Counted from the first letter of the stretch, positions 8,341 through 18,023 are shown. The stretch is 64,000 nucleotides of DNA from Pseudomonas palleroniana (GCF_003031675.1 NZ_PYWX01000007.1:27943-91942), one strand, 5' to 3'. Notes: generated by a model not told the origin, from the letters alone. Translations and numbers: made by a program.

Positions 8341-9339
8341 ATGAATGTTTGCGTAACTGGGGGCACGGGTTTTATCGGTGCTCCTCTCTGTAGGGCGCTT
8401 TTGAGTCAAGGCGGTACGGTGAGGATGCTTTCAAGGAAAGCGCGACCGTCCCATCCGGGATTGGAAGTTGTGCCGGGAGATCTCCTCGAGTCGGGTGACC
8501 AACTCTTGGACTTCATCGAGGGCTGTAATACGCTCTTTCACTGTGCAGGCGAGATCAAAGATGTCAGCTTGATGTATGACTTGCATGTCCGTGGCACGTC
8601 CAATCTGCTCAAAGCGGTGAGTGAAAAAATCAGAAAAACCGGTGAGCCTTTTCATTGGGTTCAGTTGAGCAGTACGGGAGCGTATGGAAAACGGGCAGTT
8701 TCCAAGGCTCAGCATTCAAGTATTGATGAACATTGTTCCCCGGCGCCGGCTGGAGAGTATGAGGTTACCAAGACTATTTCCGATGAACTGGTAATCAGTT
8801 TTTCAAAAGTGGAGCCGCTGTTTACCTACACTATTTTGCGACCTTCGATAGTTGTTGGCCCTGAAATGCCAAATCAATCATTTTTTCAGCTGTCAGCCAT
8901 GGTCCGAAAACGACTATTTTTTTATATAGGCAATCTACCCTCGTTGTCGACTTATGTTCATGTTAATGATGTCGTCAGGGCACTGATGATGTGTGCTTTT
9001 GATGCTAGAGCGAAAGGGCAGATTTTTATTTTGTCCAATGACTGCCTTCTCTCTGAGGTTATTGGTTCAATGGCGAAGGCCTATAATGTATCCGAGCCTC
9101 GGGTAAGAATTCCAGAAGGCGTGCTACGACTTCTAGTCAGTCTGACCTCGCCCCTTATCAAACTACCGTTGACACACGAACGAATAGATGAGTTGGTGAA
9201 ATGTGTGGGTTACAGCTCGGAAAAAATTAAACAAACTATTGGGTTTGAATTCGAAAACACGATACCGCAGACGATGCATGAATTGCTAAGCCAATTTATC
9301 AAAAAAACAAACTCCAAAGCTGTGGTTGATAATGATTAA
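8341..9339 (+). CDS. NAD-dependent epimerase/dehydratase (extended SDR)
   Basis: A 332-residue extended SDR. TGGTGFIG at residues ~7-14 binds the dinucleotide, LSSTGAYG provides the catalytic Ser region and YEVTK the YxxxK pair. A GGGGGG-rich ribosome binding site lies just upstream of the ATG at 8341. It probably epimerises, reduces or dehydrates a nucleotide sugar for the O-unit. It is a separate lineage from the WbpV-like SDR at 10553. It overlaps the next gene by 8 nt. Confidence 0.8.
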   Translation: MNVCVTGGTGFIGAPLCRALLSQGGTVRMLSRKARPSHPGLEVVPGDLLESGDQLLDFIEGCNTLFHCAGEIKDVSLMYDLHVRGTSNLLKAVSEKIRKTGEPFHWVQLSSTGAYGKRAVSKAQHSSIDEHCSPAPAGEYEVTKTISDELVISFSKVEPLFTYTILRPSIVVGPEMPNQSFFQLSAMVRKRLFFYIGNLPSLSTYVHVNDVVRALMMCAFDARAKGQIFILSNDCLLSEVIGSMAKAYNVSEPRVRIPEGVLRLLVSLTSPLIKLPLTHERIDELVKCVGYSSEKIKQTIGFEFENTIPQTMHELLSQFIKKTNSKAVVDND

Positions 9340-10474
9340 GAAAAAGAGAATATGCGTTGTTGCTACGGTGCCAGTTGCATTAAAGGTGTTTATGGTTGAA
9401 CACATTAATAAACTGGCGGAAAAGTACTGTGTAACCGTAATGGCTAATGCAGAGTCCGAGCAAATTTATCAATTTCTCGACAAGAGCATTAGGTTTATTC
9501 CGCTGCCTATACAGCGCAAAGTCTCGGTGTTCAGTGATTTGGTATCGTTAATAAAGCTATTCAAAATTTTTACAACTGAAAACTTTGACTGTGTACTGTC
9601 TATCATGCCGAAATCGGGTCTTTTAACGATGCTGGCTGGTTATTTTGCGCGTGTACCTCATCGCATCCATATTTTCACCGGACAAGTTTGGTATACAAAA
9701 CGAGGATTTTCACGGTTTGCTTTGAAGAAATTAGATCAGCTTCTAGCATCTGCGGCCACCAATTTGCTGGCTGATAGTCCTTCCCAGCGGGATTTCCTTA
9801 TAAAGGAAAACGTTGTTAAACCCGCAAAAATCGAAGTGCTTGGTCAAGGTTCAATTAGTGGGGTGGACTTGGCTCGCTTCAAACCAGATACCATGATGAG
9901 AGAGAAAATCAGGCGCGAGCTTGGACTGGATGATTCGGCTCTGGTTTTTCTATTCATGGCGCGCTTGACCCACGTCAAAGGAATTGTGGATCTGGCGCGG
10001 GCCTTTACCGATGTCGCGATGAGTTGTCCGGATGCTCATTTGCTTGTTGTCGGCCCTGATGAAGACGGTGTCGAGCATGTGGTTGCAGAGCTAGCGTTGA
10101 AGTTCAAGGGGCGGTGTCACCGGGTTGGCTTTACCAATAACCCTGAAGGATATATGGCGGCTTCGGATGTCTTTAGCCTACCCAGCTACCGGGAAGGCTT
10201 CAGCTTGGCAACTATTCAGGCTGCGGGCGTCGGCCTTCCTGCCATTGCTTCGCGAATATATGGCTTGAGTGATGCTGTGCAGGAAGGCAAGACTGGGCTT
10301 CTGCACCGGCCAGGTGCGATTGATGAAATCAGTGCGGCTATGAAGGCGCTCTACTCTGACAGTGGCTTGAGAATTAAGCTTGCTGAAGCTGCAAGGCAAA
10401 GAGCACATACAGATTTCGCCCAGCCGATCATCATCAATGAAATGTCTTTGTATATGGACCGTTTGCTGGTGTGA
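9332..10474 (+). CDS. GT4-family glycosyltransferase
   Basis: A ~380-residue GT-B enzyme. The C-terminal Rossmann domain has the GT4 signatures FMARLTHVKGIVDL, VVGPDEDG and YREGFSLATIQAAGVGLPAIAS (the E-x7-E type donor-sugar motif). The N-terminal half contains IHIFTGQVWYTKRG, common in O-antigen GT4 enzymes. I start at ATG 9332, which lies inside the end of the upstream gene and gives MIKKKR; a TTG at 9326 is possible but weaker. Retaining sugar transfer to the lipid-linked O-unit is the expected role. Confidence 0.87.
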   Translation: MIKKKRICVVATVPVALKVFMVEHINKLAEKYCVTVMANAESEQIYQFLDKSIRFIPLPIQRKVSVFSDLVSLIKLFKIFTTENFDCVLSIMPKSGLLTMLAGYFARVPHRIHIFTGQVWYTKRGFSRFALKKLDQLLASAATNLLADSPSQRDFLIKENVVKPAKIEVLGQGSISGVDLARFKPDTMMREKIRRELGLDDSALVFLFMARLTHVKGIVDLARAFTDVAMSCPDAHLLVVGPDEDGVEHVVAELALKFKGRCHRVGFTNNPEGYMAASDVFSLPSYREGFSLATIQAAGVGLPAIASRIYGLSDAVQEGKTGLLHRPGAIDEISAAMKALYSDSGLRIKLAEAARQRAHTDFAQPIIINEMSLYMDRLLV

Positions 10475-10552
10475 TTCGCCTTCTGGTCGTATATCGAGTC
10501 AAGGTAATTATTGCCACGACTACAGTTTTGTATTGGTGTGGGGGAGCTCTAG

Positions 10553-11512
10553 ATGCATGTTTTAATCACCGGTGCGTCCGGATTTGTAGGCAGTCGATTG
10601 GTCGAAGTCCTAAAGAAAAAAGATGGCGTCAAGGTGACCGGTGCTGTACGTCGCCAGGCTGTTGAGCATCAAAATGGGATCAAACAGATCAACGTTGGCG
10701 AGCTTTCCCCGGTGACGGATTGGGCTGAAGCGCTTGCGGGCGTTGACGTGGTTATCCATGCGGCTGCCCGTGTTCATGTGATGAATGACGCTGAGTCTGA
10801 TCCGCTGGCGGTGTTTCGTAAGGTCAATGTCGAGGGGACGTTGAATTTGGCTCGTCAGGCAGTTGCAAATGGGGTCGGTCGATTCATTTTTATCAGTTCT
10901 ATCAAGGTAAATGGTGAGGCAACGGTACCTGGAAAACCGTTTACTGCAGAAGATATACCAGCGCCGCTTGATCCCTATGGTGTTTCTAAAATGGAAGCTG
11001 AGGCCGGCCTGAGGGACATCGCTGCAAACAGCCGTATGGAGGTCGTCATAATTCGTCCGGTTTTGGTATATGGGCCGGGCGTAAAAGCAAATTTTTTGAA
11101 CATGATGCGCTGGTTGGATAAAGGGGTTCCTCTGCCTTTTGGCTCAATTTTTAATCGTCGTAGCTTGGTTGCGCTGGATAATCTTGTAGACCTTGTCATC
11201 ACCACTACCACACATCCGGCGGCAGCCAATCAAACATTTTTAGTGAGCGATGGAGAGGACCTGTCTACAACTCAACTATTACGTAGAATGGCGACAGCGT
11301 TAAATAAAAAAGCTTTGCTTTTGCCAATTCCTAGCGCGTTTTTGAGTACTGGCGCAAGTCTGTTGGGTAAAAAGTCTCTGTCGCAGCGCTTATGTGGGTC
11401 GCTACAGGTCGACATTAGTAAGACGTGCTCATTGTTGTCTTGGAGACCGCCGGTTACTGTTGATCACGCTTTGGGTCTTGCAGCCTCATACTATCTGGAA
11501 ACAAAAAACTAA
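10553..11512 (+). CDS. wbpV: WbpV-like UDP-sugar C4 epimerase (extended SDR)
   Basis: A 319-residue SDR with the NAD motif TGASGFVG at residues ~6-13, the catalytic Ser in FISSIKVNGE and YGVSK as YxxxK. In Pseudomonas O-antigen loci an enzyme like this lies directly before wbpL and wbpM, exactly the order here, and supplies the donor for the initiating transferase (UDP-FucNAc/QuiNAc-type sugars). A GGGGGAG ribosome binding site precedes the ATG. Its TAA shares a base with the ATG of wbpL, so the two are translationally coupled. Confidence 0.82.
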   Translation: MHVLITGASGFVGSRLVEVLKKKDGVKVTGAVRRQAVEHQNGIKQINVGELSPVTDWAEALAGVDVVIHAAARVHVMNDAESDPLAVFRKVNVEGTLNLARQAVANGVGRFIFISSIKVNGEATVPGKPFTAEDIPAPLDPYGVSKMEAEAGLRDIAANSRMEVVIIRPVLVYGPGVKANFLNMMRWLDKGVPLPFGSIFNRRSLVALDNLVDLVITTTTHPAAANQTFLVSDGEDLSTTQLLRRMATALNKKALLLPIPSAFLSTGASLLGKKSLSQRLCGSLQVDISKTCSLLSWRPPVTVDHALGLAASYYLETKN

Positions 11513-12537
11513 TGACTAGTTGGTGGTTGGTGCTCATTGCCGTTGTTCTGTCTCTCGTTTTGACTGCCGTGTTACGCCGATATGCTTTGGCTAAAAGTAT
11601 TATTGATATTCCCAACGCACGCAGTTCCCATTCTGTGCCCACTCCCCGTGGTGGCGGAGTAGCGATTGTACTTACCTTTCTTCTCACACTCCCGCTTCTG
11701 GTTATAGCAGAGCTTGCTCCGCTACCGTCTGTTATTGCTCTAGGTGGGGCCGGGGCGCTGGTCGCGTTAATTGGTTTTATGGACGACCATGGTCATATTG
11801 CAGCCAGATGGCGTTTGTTGGGGCACTTTCTGGGCGCCGGCTGGGCACTATTCTGGTTGGGGGGGCTGCCACAGATTACGATCTTTGGCTTAGAAGTGAA
11901 TCTTCAATGGTTTGGTCAGTTTATCGCTATTTTGTATCTTGTATGGATGCTCAACTTATACAACTTCATGGATGGTATCGATGGAATTGCGAGTATCGAG
12001 GCTATCAGTGCGTGTCTGGGAGCTTGTTTGCTCTATTGGCTGGCTGGTTTTGAAGGTTTGATATGGCTTCCAATGCTTCTAGCTGCAGCTGTGGCTGGAT
12101 TTTTGTTCTGGAATTTCCCGCCAGCACGCATTTTTATGGGCGATGCAGGCAGTGGATTTTTGGGTATCACCCTCGGAGTTCTTTCGATTCAGGCTGCATG
12201 GGCTTCTTCCCAATTGTTTTGGGGATGGTTGATTCTAATTGGAGTGTTTGTTGTTGATGCAACCTTCACGTTGATCCGTCGCCTTGTGCGTGGGGATAAG
12301 GTGTATGAAGCACACCGCAGCCATGCGTACCAGTTTGCCAGTAGGCGATTTGGCCGGCATTTGCCAGTTACCCTGGCTGTAGCGGGCATCAACCTCTTTT
12401 GGCTACTCCCTCTCTCTTTTTGTGTCGTATACCTCGGGCTGGACGGCGCTTTCGGTCTGATTGTGGCGTACGTGCCGCTTATTGGTCTCGCTCTGAAGTT
12501 CAATGCCGGCGCGCTAGAGCAGCCGGTTGGGAGCTAG
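11512..12537 (+). CDS. wbpL: WbpL-like initiating undecaprenyl-phosphate sugar transferase
   Basis: A 341-residue polytopic membrane protein of the MraY/WecA family (about 10-11 TM). Diagnostic motifs are IPNARSSHSVPTPRGGG in the first cytoplasmic loop, FMDGIDGIA with the Asp pair, and PPARIFMGDAGSGFLG. These enzymes transfer a sugar-1-phosphate from a UDP-sugar to undecaprenyl phosphate, beginning the O-unit. In P. aeruginosa WbpL is the initiating transferase of the A- and B-band systems. Start is fixed by the TAATG junction with the preceding epimerase. Confidence 0.9.
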   Translation: MTSWWLVLIAVVLSLVLTAVLRRYALAKSIIDIPNARSSHSVPTPRGGGVAIVLTFLLTLPLLVIAELAPLPSVIALGGAGALVALIGFMDDHGHIAARWRLLGHFLGAGWALFWLGGLPQITIFGLEVNLQWFGQFIAILYLVWMLNLYNFMDGIDGIASIEAISACLGACLLYWLAGFEGLIWLPMLLAAAVAGFLFWNFPPARIFMGDAGSGFLGITLGVLSIQAAWASSQLFWGWLILIGVFVVDATFTLIRRLVRGDKVYEAHRSHAYQFASRRFGRHLPVTLAVAGINLFWLLPLSFCVVYLGLDGAFGLIVAYVPLIGLALKFNAGALEQPVGS

Positions 12538-12622
12538 GCCCCAATAGGTCAAATTTTTAGTGAACCATGATGTATTTAAAAACGTAGAATATCAGCTTTG
12601 AAAACTAGGGGAGAGGTCTGAG

Positions 12623-14632
12623 GTGGGTGAGAGGGCTATGGATAGGTTGCGAGCATTCTTGGTGGGTTTGCCACGTCGAAAGAAACGATTAATTCAGGTC
12701 GGGACCGACACGTTCGTCGTGTGGGCGGCTTTATGGCTTGCTTTCGTCGTTCGCCTTGGGGTGGACGAGATGGTCAATTCCTTTCGCGATCATTTCTGGC
12801 TATTTGTTGCCGCACCTATAGTTGCCATCCCGTTGTTCGTGCGCTTCGGAATGTATCGGGCGGTCATGCGCTACTTTGGTAACGATGCCCTCATCGCCAT
12901 TATCAAGGCTGTGAGTCTGTCTTCTCTTATTCTTGGTGTATTAGTGTACTGGTATAGCAATCACCAGACCGTCGTCCCACGCTCCATCATTTTCAATTAC
13001 TGGTGGCTCAGTCTTATTATGGTTGGCGGGCTGCGACTGGCTATGCGCCAATATTTTTTGGGGGACTGGTTTGCAGCAGCACAGCACGTGCCATTTACCA
13101 ATCGTGAAGACGGCCTACCCAGAGTCGCCATCTATGGCGCTGGTGCCGCTGGCAATCAATTGGTTGCCGCGTTGCGCATGGGGCGAGTGATGCGCCCAGT
13201 TGCGTTTATCGACGACGATACCAGCATTTCCGATCGTGTCATTTCCGGATTGCAAGTTTATAAGCCAAAACACATCCAACATATGATCGACGTAACGGGA
13301 GCTCAGGAGATTTTACTCGCGATCCCTTCCTCCAATCGCGCACGTCGCCGGGAAATACTTGGTTTCCTTGAAGGCTTTCCATTGCATGTGCGAAGTGTCC
13401 CTGGCTTTATGGATCTCGCTAGCGGCAGGGTCAAAGTGGATGATATTCAAGAAGTGGATATTGCTGACCTTTTGGGCCGTGACGCAGTGCCCGCCCAAGC
13501 TGAATTGCTCGAACATTGTATTAAAGGGCAATGTGTTCTGGTGACGGGAGCAGGCGGTTCTATCGGCTCTGAATTGTGCAGACAGATTATTGCCCTGCGT
13601 CCGATAACACTTCTACTATTTGAGCACAGCGAATTCAATCTCTACAGTATTCTTTCGGAGCTCGAACAGCGTATTACTCGTGAGTCGCTACCCGTAAAGG
13701 TACTTCCAATCCTCGGTTCGGTACGTAATCAGCTGAAGCTGCTGGATGTTTTTAAAACATGGCGTGTAGACACTGTATACCATGCTGCGGCTTATAAACA
13801 TGTGCCTATGGTTGAACATAATATTGCAGAAGGTGTATTAAACAATGTTATTGGTACACTGAATACCGCCCAAGCCGCTCTTCAGGCGGGCGTGGCCAAC
13901 TTTGTTTTAATTTCTACCGATAAAGCAGTGCGTCCAACTAACGTGATGGGTAGCACCAAGCGCCTAGCCGAGTTAACGCTCCAAGCTCTTAGTCACGAGC
14001 CGGCCCCGGTGCTGTTTGGCGATAAGTCGAACGTGTCACGAGTTAATAAAACGCGTTTCACCATGGTACGTTTTGGCAATGTGCTCGGCTCTTCCGGTTC
14101 CGTGATTCCGCTGTTTTATAAACAAATCAAGTCGGGAGGACCATTAACGGTTACCCACCCCAAGATCACGCGTTACTTCATGACCATACCAGAGGCTGCC
14201 CAGTTGGTAATCCAAGCTGGTTCCATGGGGCTCGGCGGGGATGTGTTCGTGCTGGATATGGGGGAGCCGGTAAAAATCGTTGAACTGGCGGAGAAAATGA
14301 TTCATCTCTCCGGTCTGAGTGTGCGCTCAGAAAAAAATCCTCATGGCGATATCGCAATCGAGTTTTCCGGGTTGCGCCCAGGAGAAAAGCTATACGAAGA
14401 GCTGCTGATTGGTGACAACGTTGCGGCGACACAACACCCGATGATCATGAGTGCCAATGAAGATTACTTGCCGTGGGATATACTTAAAGCTAAGTTGACG
14501 GAGCTGCTTGCTTCAGTAGATCAGGATGATTACGCACGGGTTCGTCAGCTGCTGCGTGACACCGTCAGCGGATACGCGCCTGACGGCGAAATTGTTGACT
14601 TGATCTATCAGCAACGTCGGCTCGAACCCTGA
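12623..14632 (+). CDS. wbpM: WbpM, membrane-bound UDP-GlcNAc 4,6-dehydratase
   Basis: About 665 residues: four N-terminal TM helices, a first Rossmann region with IYGAGAAGNQ, then a catalytic SDR domain beginning VTGAGGSIGSELCRQI, with STDKAVRPTNVMGSTK supplying the MxxxK pair used by FlaA1/WbpM enzymes. It converts UDP-GlcNAc to its 4-keto-6-deoxy product for QuiNAc/FucNAc. GTG at 12623 has a strong GGGGAGAGG site 6-9 nt upstream and is used here; ATG at 12638 (MDRLRAFLVGLPRR) matches homologue N-termini better and is a real alternative. An 85-nt gap from wbpL could carry a promoter. Confidence 0.93.
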   Translation: MGERAMDRLRAFLVGLPRRKKRLIQVGTDTFVVWAALWLAFVVRLGVDEMVNSFRDHFWLFVAAPIVAIPLFVRFGMYRAVMRYFGNDALIAIIKAVSLSSLILGVLVYWYSNHQTVVPRSIIFNYWWLSLIMVGGLRLAMRQYFLGDWFAAAQHVPFTNREDGLPRVAIYGAGAAGNQLVAALRMGRVMRPVAFIDDDTSISDRVISGLQVYKPKHIQHMIDVTGAQEILLAIPSSNRARRREILGFLEGFPLHVRSVPGFMDLASGRVKVDDIQEVDIADLLGRDAVPAQAELLEHCIKGQCVLVTGAGGSIGSELCRQIIALRPITLLLFEHSEFNLYSILSELEQRITRESLPVKVLPILGSVRNQLKLLDVFKTWRVDTVYHAAAYKHVPMVEHNIAEGVLNNVIGTLNTAQAALQAGVANFVLISTDKAVRPTNVMGSTKRLAELTLQALSHEPAPVLFGDKSNVSRVNKTRFTMVRFGNVLGSSGSVIPLFYKQIKSGGPLTVTHPKITRYFMTIPEAAQLVIQAGSMGLGGDVFVLDMGEPVKIVELAEKMIHLSGLSVRSEKNPHGDIAIEFSGLRPGEKLYEELLIGDNVAATQHPMIMSANEDYLPWDILKAKLTELLASVDQDDYARVRQLLRDTVSGYAPDGEIVDLIYQQRRLEP

Positions 14633-14866
14633 CTATCTTCACGCCTTTTCTGAATCAGTTCTACTGAGTAGTGTCTTTAGGAAAGGAGATGCTACTCTGC
14701 GGTTTTCAGATTACGGTCAACCAGTTGCCGACAAAGGTCACCTGGCGCCATAGGCGAATTGTTATCCTGATTGGATGAGAGGCATCGGATAAGGCCCTTT
14801 GCTTTGTTTGATATCTGGACCTCAACCGGTCGGGCTTTGGGCAGTTGTTTTTTGAGAGAGTTGCAA

Positions 14867-15892
14867 ATGACGTTTTTTCCTTGTTTTTTATCAGTGGTAT
14901 TCGTCATTCGAAACAGATCAGATGAAGTCGAGCAGTTCCTTTGTGACGCAGCGTCTGTAATTGCCTCCATCGTCAGCGATTACGAGTTAATCGTTGTAGA
15001 CAACGCTTCCAATGATGACAGTATTCGCGTTTTAAAGCGCCTGACCAGTGAAACTGGATTAGCGAATTTGCAAATCTATGCGTTGACCAAGGAGGTGGAT
15101 GCAGATACAGCGTCTTGGGTTGGCTTGGAAAATGCGTTGGGCGATTTCGTTGCGGTGATTGATCCATTATCTGATGATATTCGGTTTATCCCTCAGATGC
15201 TCGATCAGGCGGTCAATGGCGCTGATGTGGTATTTGCAAATAATGCACAAAAACATAAGCAAAGTTTTGCTTATCGTTGGGCCAACACTGCATTTCATAG
15301 TCTTTATAACCGGTTTAATGGTGTGCACTTGGCTCGAGAAGCCCCTCAGTATCGTCTTCTCAGCAAAAGAGTAATCAACTTTATTCTTCAGCATCCGCAA
15401 CCTGCAATTACCTATCGACATCTCCCAGCGACGGGAGGCTTTGCCCGTGCCTATTTGGATTATAGTTCCACACCCGCAGCCTCTACACCAAAGCGTTTAG
15501 GAGATAGTATTGATAGAGGGATGCGCTTATTAGTGTCGACCACACGTGCTCCCATGCGATTGGTGACGTCATTGTCATTGTTTGGAGCGCTGGCTAACCT
15601 TGCGTACTGTGTTTATGTCGTTTGTATTGCTATATTTAAAACAGATGTAGCGCCCGGATGGATAAGTTTCTCACTGCAGTTGTCGGGAATGTTTTTTCTA
15701 ACCTCGCTGGTCTTGCTAGTGTTGGGTGAATATATTTTGAATATGGCGAGTTTATCAAGCGAAGGGCCGCTGTATCATGTAGGGCAAGAGTTTACGAGTG
15801 CACGTATTACCCGTTTTGATAAGTTGAACTTAGAAGAAGTGGTGTCAGGAATTTCGGCGTCCGAACCTACATCGAATGTTAGTCCTTCATGA
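14867..15892 (+). CDS. GT2 glycosyltransferase with C-terminal membrane helices (GtrB/ArnC-like)
   Basis: A 341-residue protein with a GT-A domain (VVFVIRNRSDE, IVVDNASNDDS, VAVIDPLSDD in the DxD position) followed by two strong hydrophobic segments around residues 220-290 and a C-terminal tail EYILNMASLSSEGPLYHV. This architecture is that of GtrB, ArnC and DPM-type enzymes, which load a sugar onto polyprenyl phosphate. ATG 14867 has GAGAG 8 nt upstream; an upstream in-frame TTG at 14771 lacks a site and would add atypical sequence. The stop overlaps the next ATG by 4 nt. First gene of the accessory operon after wbpM. Confidence 0.82.
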   Translation: MTFFPCFLSVVFVIRNRSDEVEQFLCDAASVIASIVSDYELIVVDNASNDDSIRVLKRLTSETGLANLQIYALTKEVDADTASWVGLENALGDFVAVIDPLSDDIRFIPQMLDQAVNGADVVFANNAQKHKQSFAYRWANTAFHSLYNRFNGVHLAREAPQYRLLSKRVINFILQHPQPAITYRHLPATGGFARAYLDYSSTPAASTPKRLGDSIDRGMRLLVSTTRAPMRLVTSLSLFGALANLAYCVYVVCIAIFKTDVAPGWISFSLQLSGMFFLTSLVLLVLGEYILNMASLSSEGPLYHVGQEFTSARITRFDKLNLEEVVSGISASEPTSNVSPS

Positions 15893-17004
15893 CACATCTC
15901 CACCAGGATGCCGTCATCATCGGTGGAGGGTTCTACGGTGCCGCAATTGCTGTTTATCTTGTAAAGCAGAAAGGGTTTAAGCATGTTGTGCTGATTGAGC
16001 GCGAGGCCGCTTTATTAACGCGGGCGTCTTACAATAACCAAGCACGCGTCCACAATGGTTATCACTACCCAAGAAGTTTCACTACTGCTTACCGCAGTCG
16101 AATAAATTTTCCGAAATTTGTTCGTGATTGGCCTCAGGCGATAAATCAAGACTTTACTAAACTGTATGCTATTTCACGTAGAAACTCTAAAGTGACATCC
16201 AGGCAGTTTGAGCGATTCTGTCGTGAGATAGGTGTCGAGTTTAGGGCAGCGGACCCCGTGTTACGTACATTATTTGAGCCTCGCTTGATTGAAAGTGTAT
16301 ACGTCGTCAACGAATATGCATTTGATACTCTCAAGCTTGCGAGCTGGGCTGCGCGAGAGCTAGCGGAGAACGGTGTTTCAGTTCGGTGTAATACTCATGC
16401 GTTGACTATTTCGAAAGGTCGGGAGACGCCATTGCAGGTGGGCGTTCGCACTAACTCGGGTACAGAACAACTCATCCAGAGCCGTTATGTTTTCAACTGT
16501 ACCTATAGTGGCCTTAATCAGTTTGCTGGTGATTTTTCTGGGATTCAGAGTAGCCTGAAGCAAGAAATAACTGAAATGGCGTTGATGAAAATGCCAGATT
16601 CACTATGTGGATTGGGGGTTACGGTTATGGATGGGCCCTTTTTTTCAATCATGCCGTTTCCTGCTCGGGGCCTGCACACGTTGTCCCATGTCCGTTATAC
16701 GCCGCATCAACACTGGTGTGATCAGCCAGACCTTGATCCTTATGAAAAGCTGCGGAGTTACCATAAAGCCAGCAGAGTCGAGCGTATGGTGCGGGACGTT
16801 GCTCGCTATATGCCAGATGTTTGGCGGGCAACCTACCAAGAATCATTGTTTGAGATAAAAACTGTTCTTGCTAAAAATGAAAGTGACGATGGGCGGCCGA
16901 TTCTCTTTGAGAGGCACACCACGTTACCTGGCTGCTACTCGATCCTCGGCGGTAAAATTGACAATATTTATGATGTCTTGGAGAGGCTGAATGAAGTTGT
17001 TTAG
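15889..17004 (+). CDS. FAD-dependent oxidoreductase (DAO family)
   Basis: A 371-residue flavoprotein. The N-terminal AVIIGGGFYGAAIAVYL is the FAD-binding GxGxxG fold followed by an acidic LIERE. RVHNGYHYPRS resembles the loop near the flavin in DAO-type enzymes, and ILGGKIDNIYDVLE at the C-terminus resembles the second FAD contact. Substrate unknown; such enzymes oxidise amino or hydroxyl groups, and in this operon a sugar or sugar-derived acid is plausible. It overlaps both neighbours (4 nt upstream, 14 nt downstream). Confidence 0.8.
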   Translation: MTHLHQDAVIIGGGFYGAAIAVYLVKQKGFKHVVLIEREAALLTRASYNNQARVHNGYHYPRSFTTAYRSRINFPKFVRDWPQAINQDFTKLYAISRRNSKVTSRQFERFCREIGVEFRAADPVLRTLFEPRLIESVYVVNEYAFDTLKLASWAARELAENGVSVRCNTHALTISKGRETPLQVGVRTNSGTEQLIQSRYVFNCTYSGLNQFAGDFSGIQSSLKQEITEMALMKMPDSLCGLGVTVMDGPFFSIMPFPARGLHTLSHVRYTPHQHWCDQPDLDPYEKLRSYHKASRVERMVRDVARYMPDVWRATYQESLFEIKTVLAKNESDDGRPILFERHTTLPGCYSILGGKIDNIYDVLERLNEVV

Positions 17005-17248
17005 CGCGTCGGACGACCACGCTGTTTCTCATGCGGCTGATCTTAACGATTATACTTTGGCTGATCGTTGGGCGGACTTTGATGGCCACTTAGACGTCAT
17101 GAAGCTTGTAACCTATCCACCGGGAAAGCCGCTAGTTAAATTTTCAAGTATTAGCTCTTATATTATATTGGCACTTAAACTTTTTGGTTTTTACGTTATG
17201 TTTAGCCTTGAATTATTGATTGTTAATCAGCCGGCAGGTGCCAATTGA
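16991..17248 (+). CDS. Small unknown protein with one membrane segment
   Basis: An 85-residue protein that I do not recognise. Residues 1-50 are polar (MKLFSASDDHAVSH, LADRWADFDGHLDVMKL); residues ~52-77 form one long hydrophobic stretch, and then the chain ends. It starts 14 nt inside the end of the oxidoreductase gene and its stop overlaps the next start as ATGA. Because the operon would otherwise have a 240-nt hole and every neighbouring junction is a tight overlap, I take it as a real, translationally coupled gene. It may anchor or escort one of the neighbouring enzymes; that is a guess. Confidence 0.6.
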   Translation: MKLFSASDDHAVSHAADLNDYTLADRWADFDGHLDVMKLVTYPPGKPLVKFSSISSYIILALKLFGFYVMFSLELLIVNQPAGAN

Positions 17249-18021
17249 ATGCATTGATTGGTTGTTCAGGATTTGTGGGTAGTACTTTGCTAAAACAAAG
17301 TTCTTTCGAATATTCCTATCGATCTACAACGATTGGAAAAATTGAAAATAAAAAATTCAATGTGGTCGTCTGTGCAGGAGCGCCAGCCCAGAAGTGGATC
17401 GCTAATAAAGATCCTCAAGGTGACCGTCGTACGATTGAAGGGCTGATTGCACACCTGAAAACGATTCAATGTAAAATGTTCATTCTAATTAGTACTGTCG
17501 ACGTTTTTCGAGATCCGCTGGGTGTTGATGAAGATACTGTCGTTGAGGAGGACGGATTGCATGCTTACGGCCTCAATCGCCGCGCCTTAGAGAAATTTGT
17601 CGAGAGTCAATTTTCTAATCATTTGATTGTTCGATTGCCCGGCTTGGTGGGCCCGGGCCTGCGCAAAAATGTTATTTACGATCTATTGAATTATAACAAT
17701 CTTACCGAAATTGATAGCCGTGGAGTATTCCAATTCTACCCAATGGTCAATCTTTGGTCTGATATTGAGAAAGCCGTCGCCGCCCGGCTGAAGTTGGTTC
17801 ACTTGACGGCTGAACCGGTCAGTGTGAGTGAGATTGCGTCCCTTGGGTTTGGTAAGCATTTTTCTAACATGACGGCTAGTTCTCCCGCAGTTTATGATTT
17901 CCAAAGCAAACACGCGGATGTATTTGACGGGCAAGGCCGTTATCAATATAGCTCGCGTGAGGTTCTTCTCGCCATCAGAGCGTATGCGCAATCAGAGCCC
18001 GTGACTATTACATCGAGGTAA
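17245..18021 (+). CDS. SDR-like NAD(P)-binding sugar-nucleotide protein with altered catalytic pair
   Basis: A 258-residue short Rossmann protein. NALIGCSGFVGS is the GxxGxxG dinucleotide motif, and VVVCAGAPAQKW and LISTVDVF sit where RmlD/GalE-like enzymes bind NAD and hold the catalytic Ser/Thr. The YxxxK pair appears as YGLNR, so the usual lysine is arginine. VRLPGLVGPGLRKN matches the substrate loop (RxxGLxGP). It could be an atypical 4-ketosugar reductase or a catalytically weakened relative. It is coupled by ATGA to the preceding small gene. Confidence 0.72.
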   Translation: MNALIGCSGFVGSTLLKQSSFEYSYRSTTIGKIENKKFNVVVCAGAPAQKWIANKDPQGDRRTIEGLIAHLKTIQCKMFILISTVDVFRDPLGVDEDTVVEEDGLHAYGLNRRALEKFVESQFSNHLIVRLPGLVGPGLRKNVIYDLLNYNNLTEIDSRGVFQFYPMVNLWSDIEKAVAARLKLVHLTAEPVSVSEIASLGFGKHFSNMTASSPAVYDFQSKHADVFDGQGRYQYSSREVLLAIRAYAQSEPVTITSR

Positions 18022-18023
18022 CT

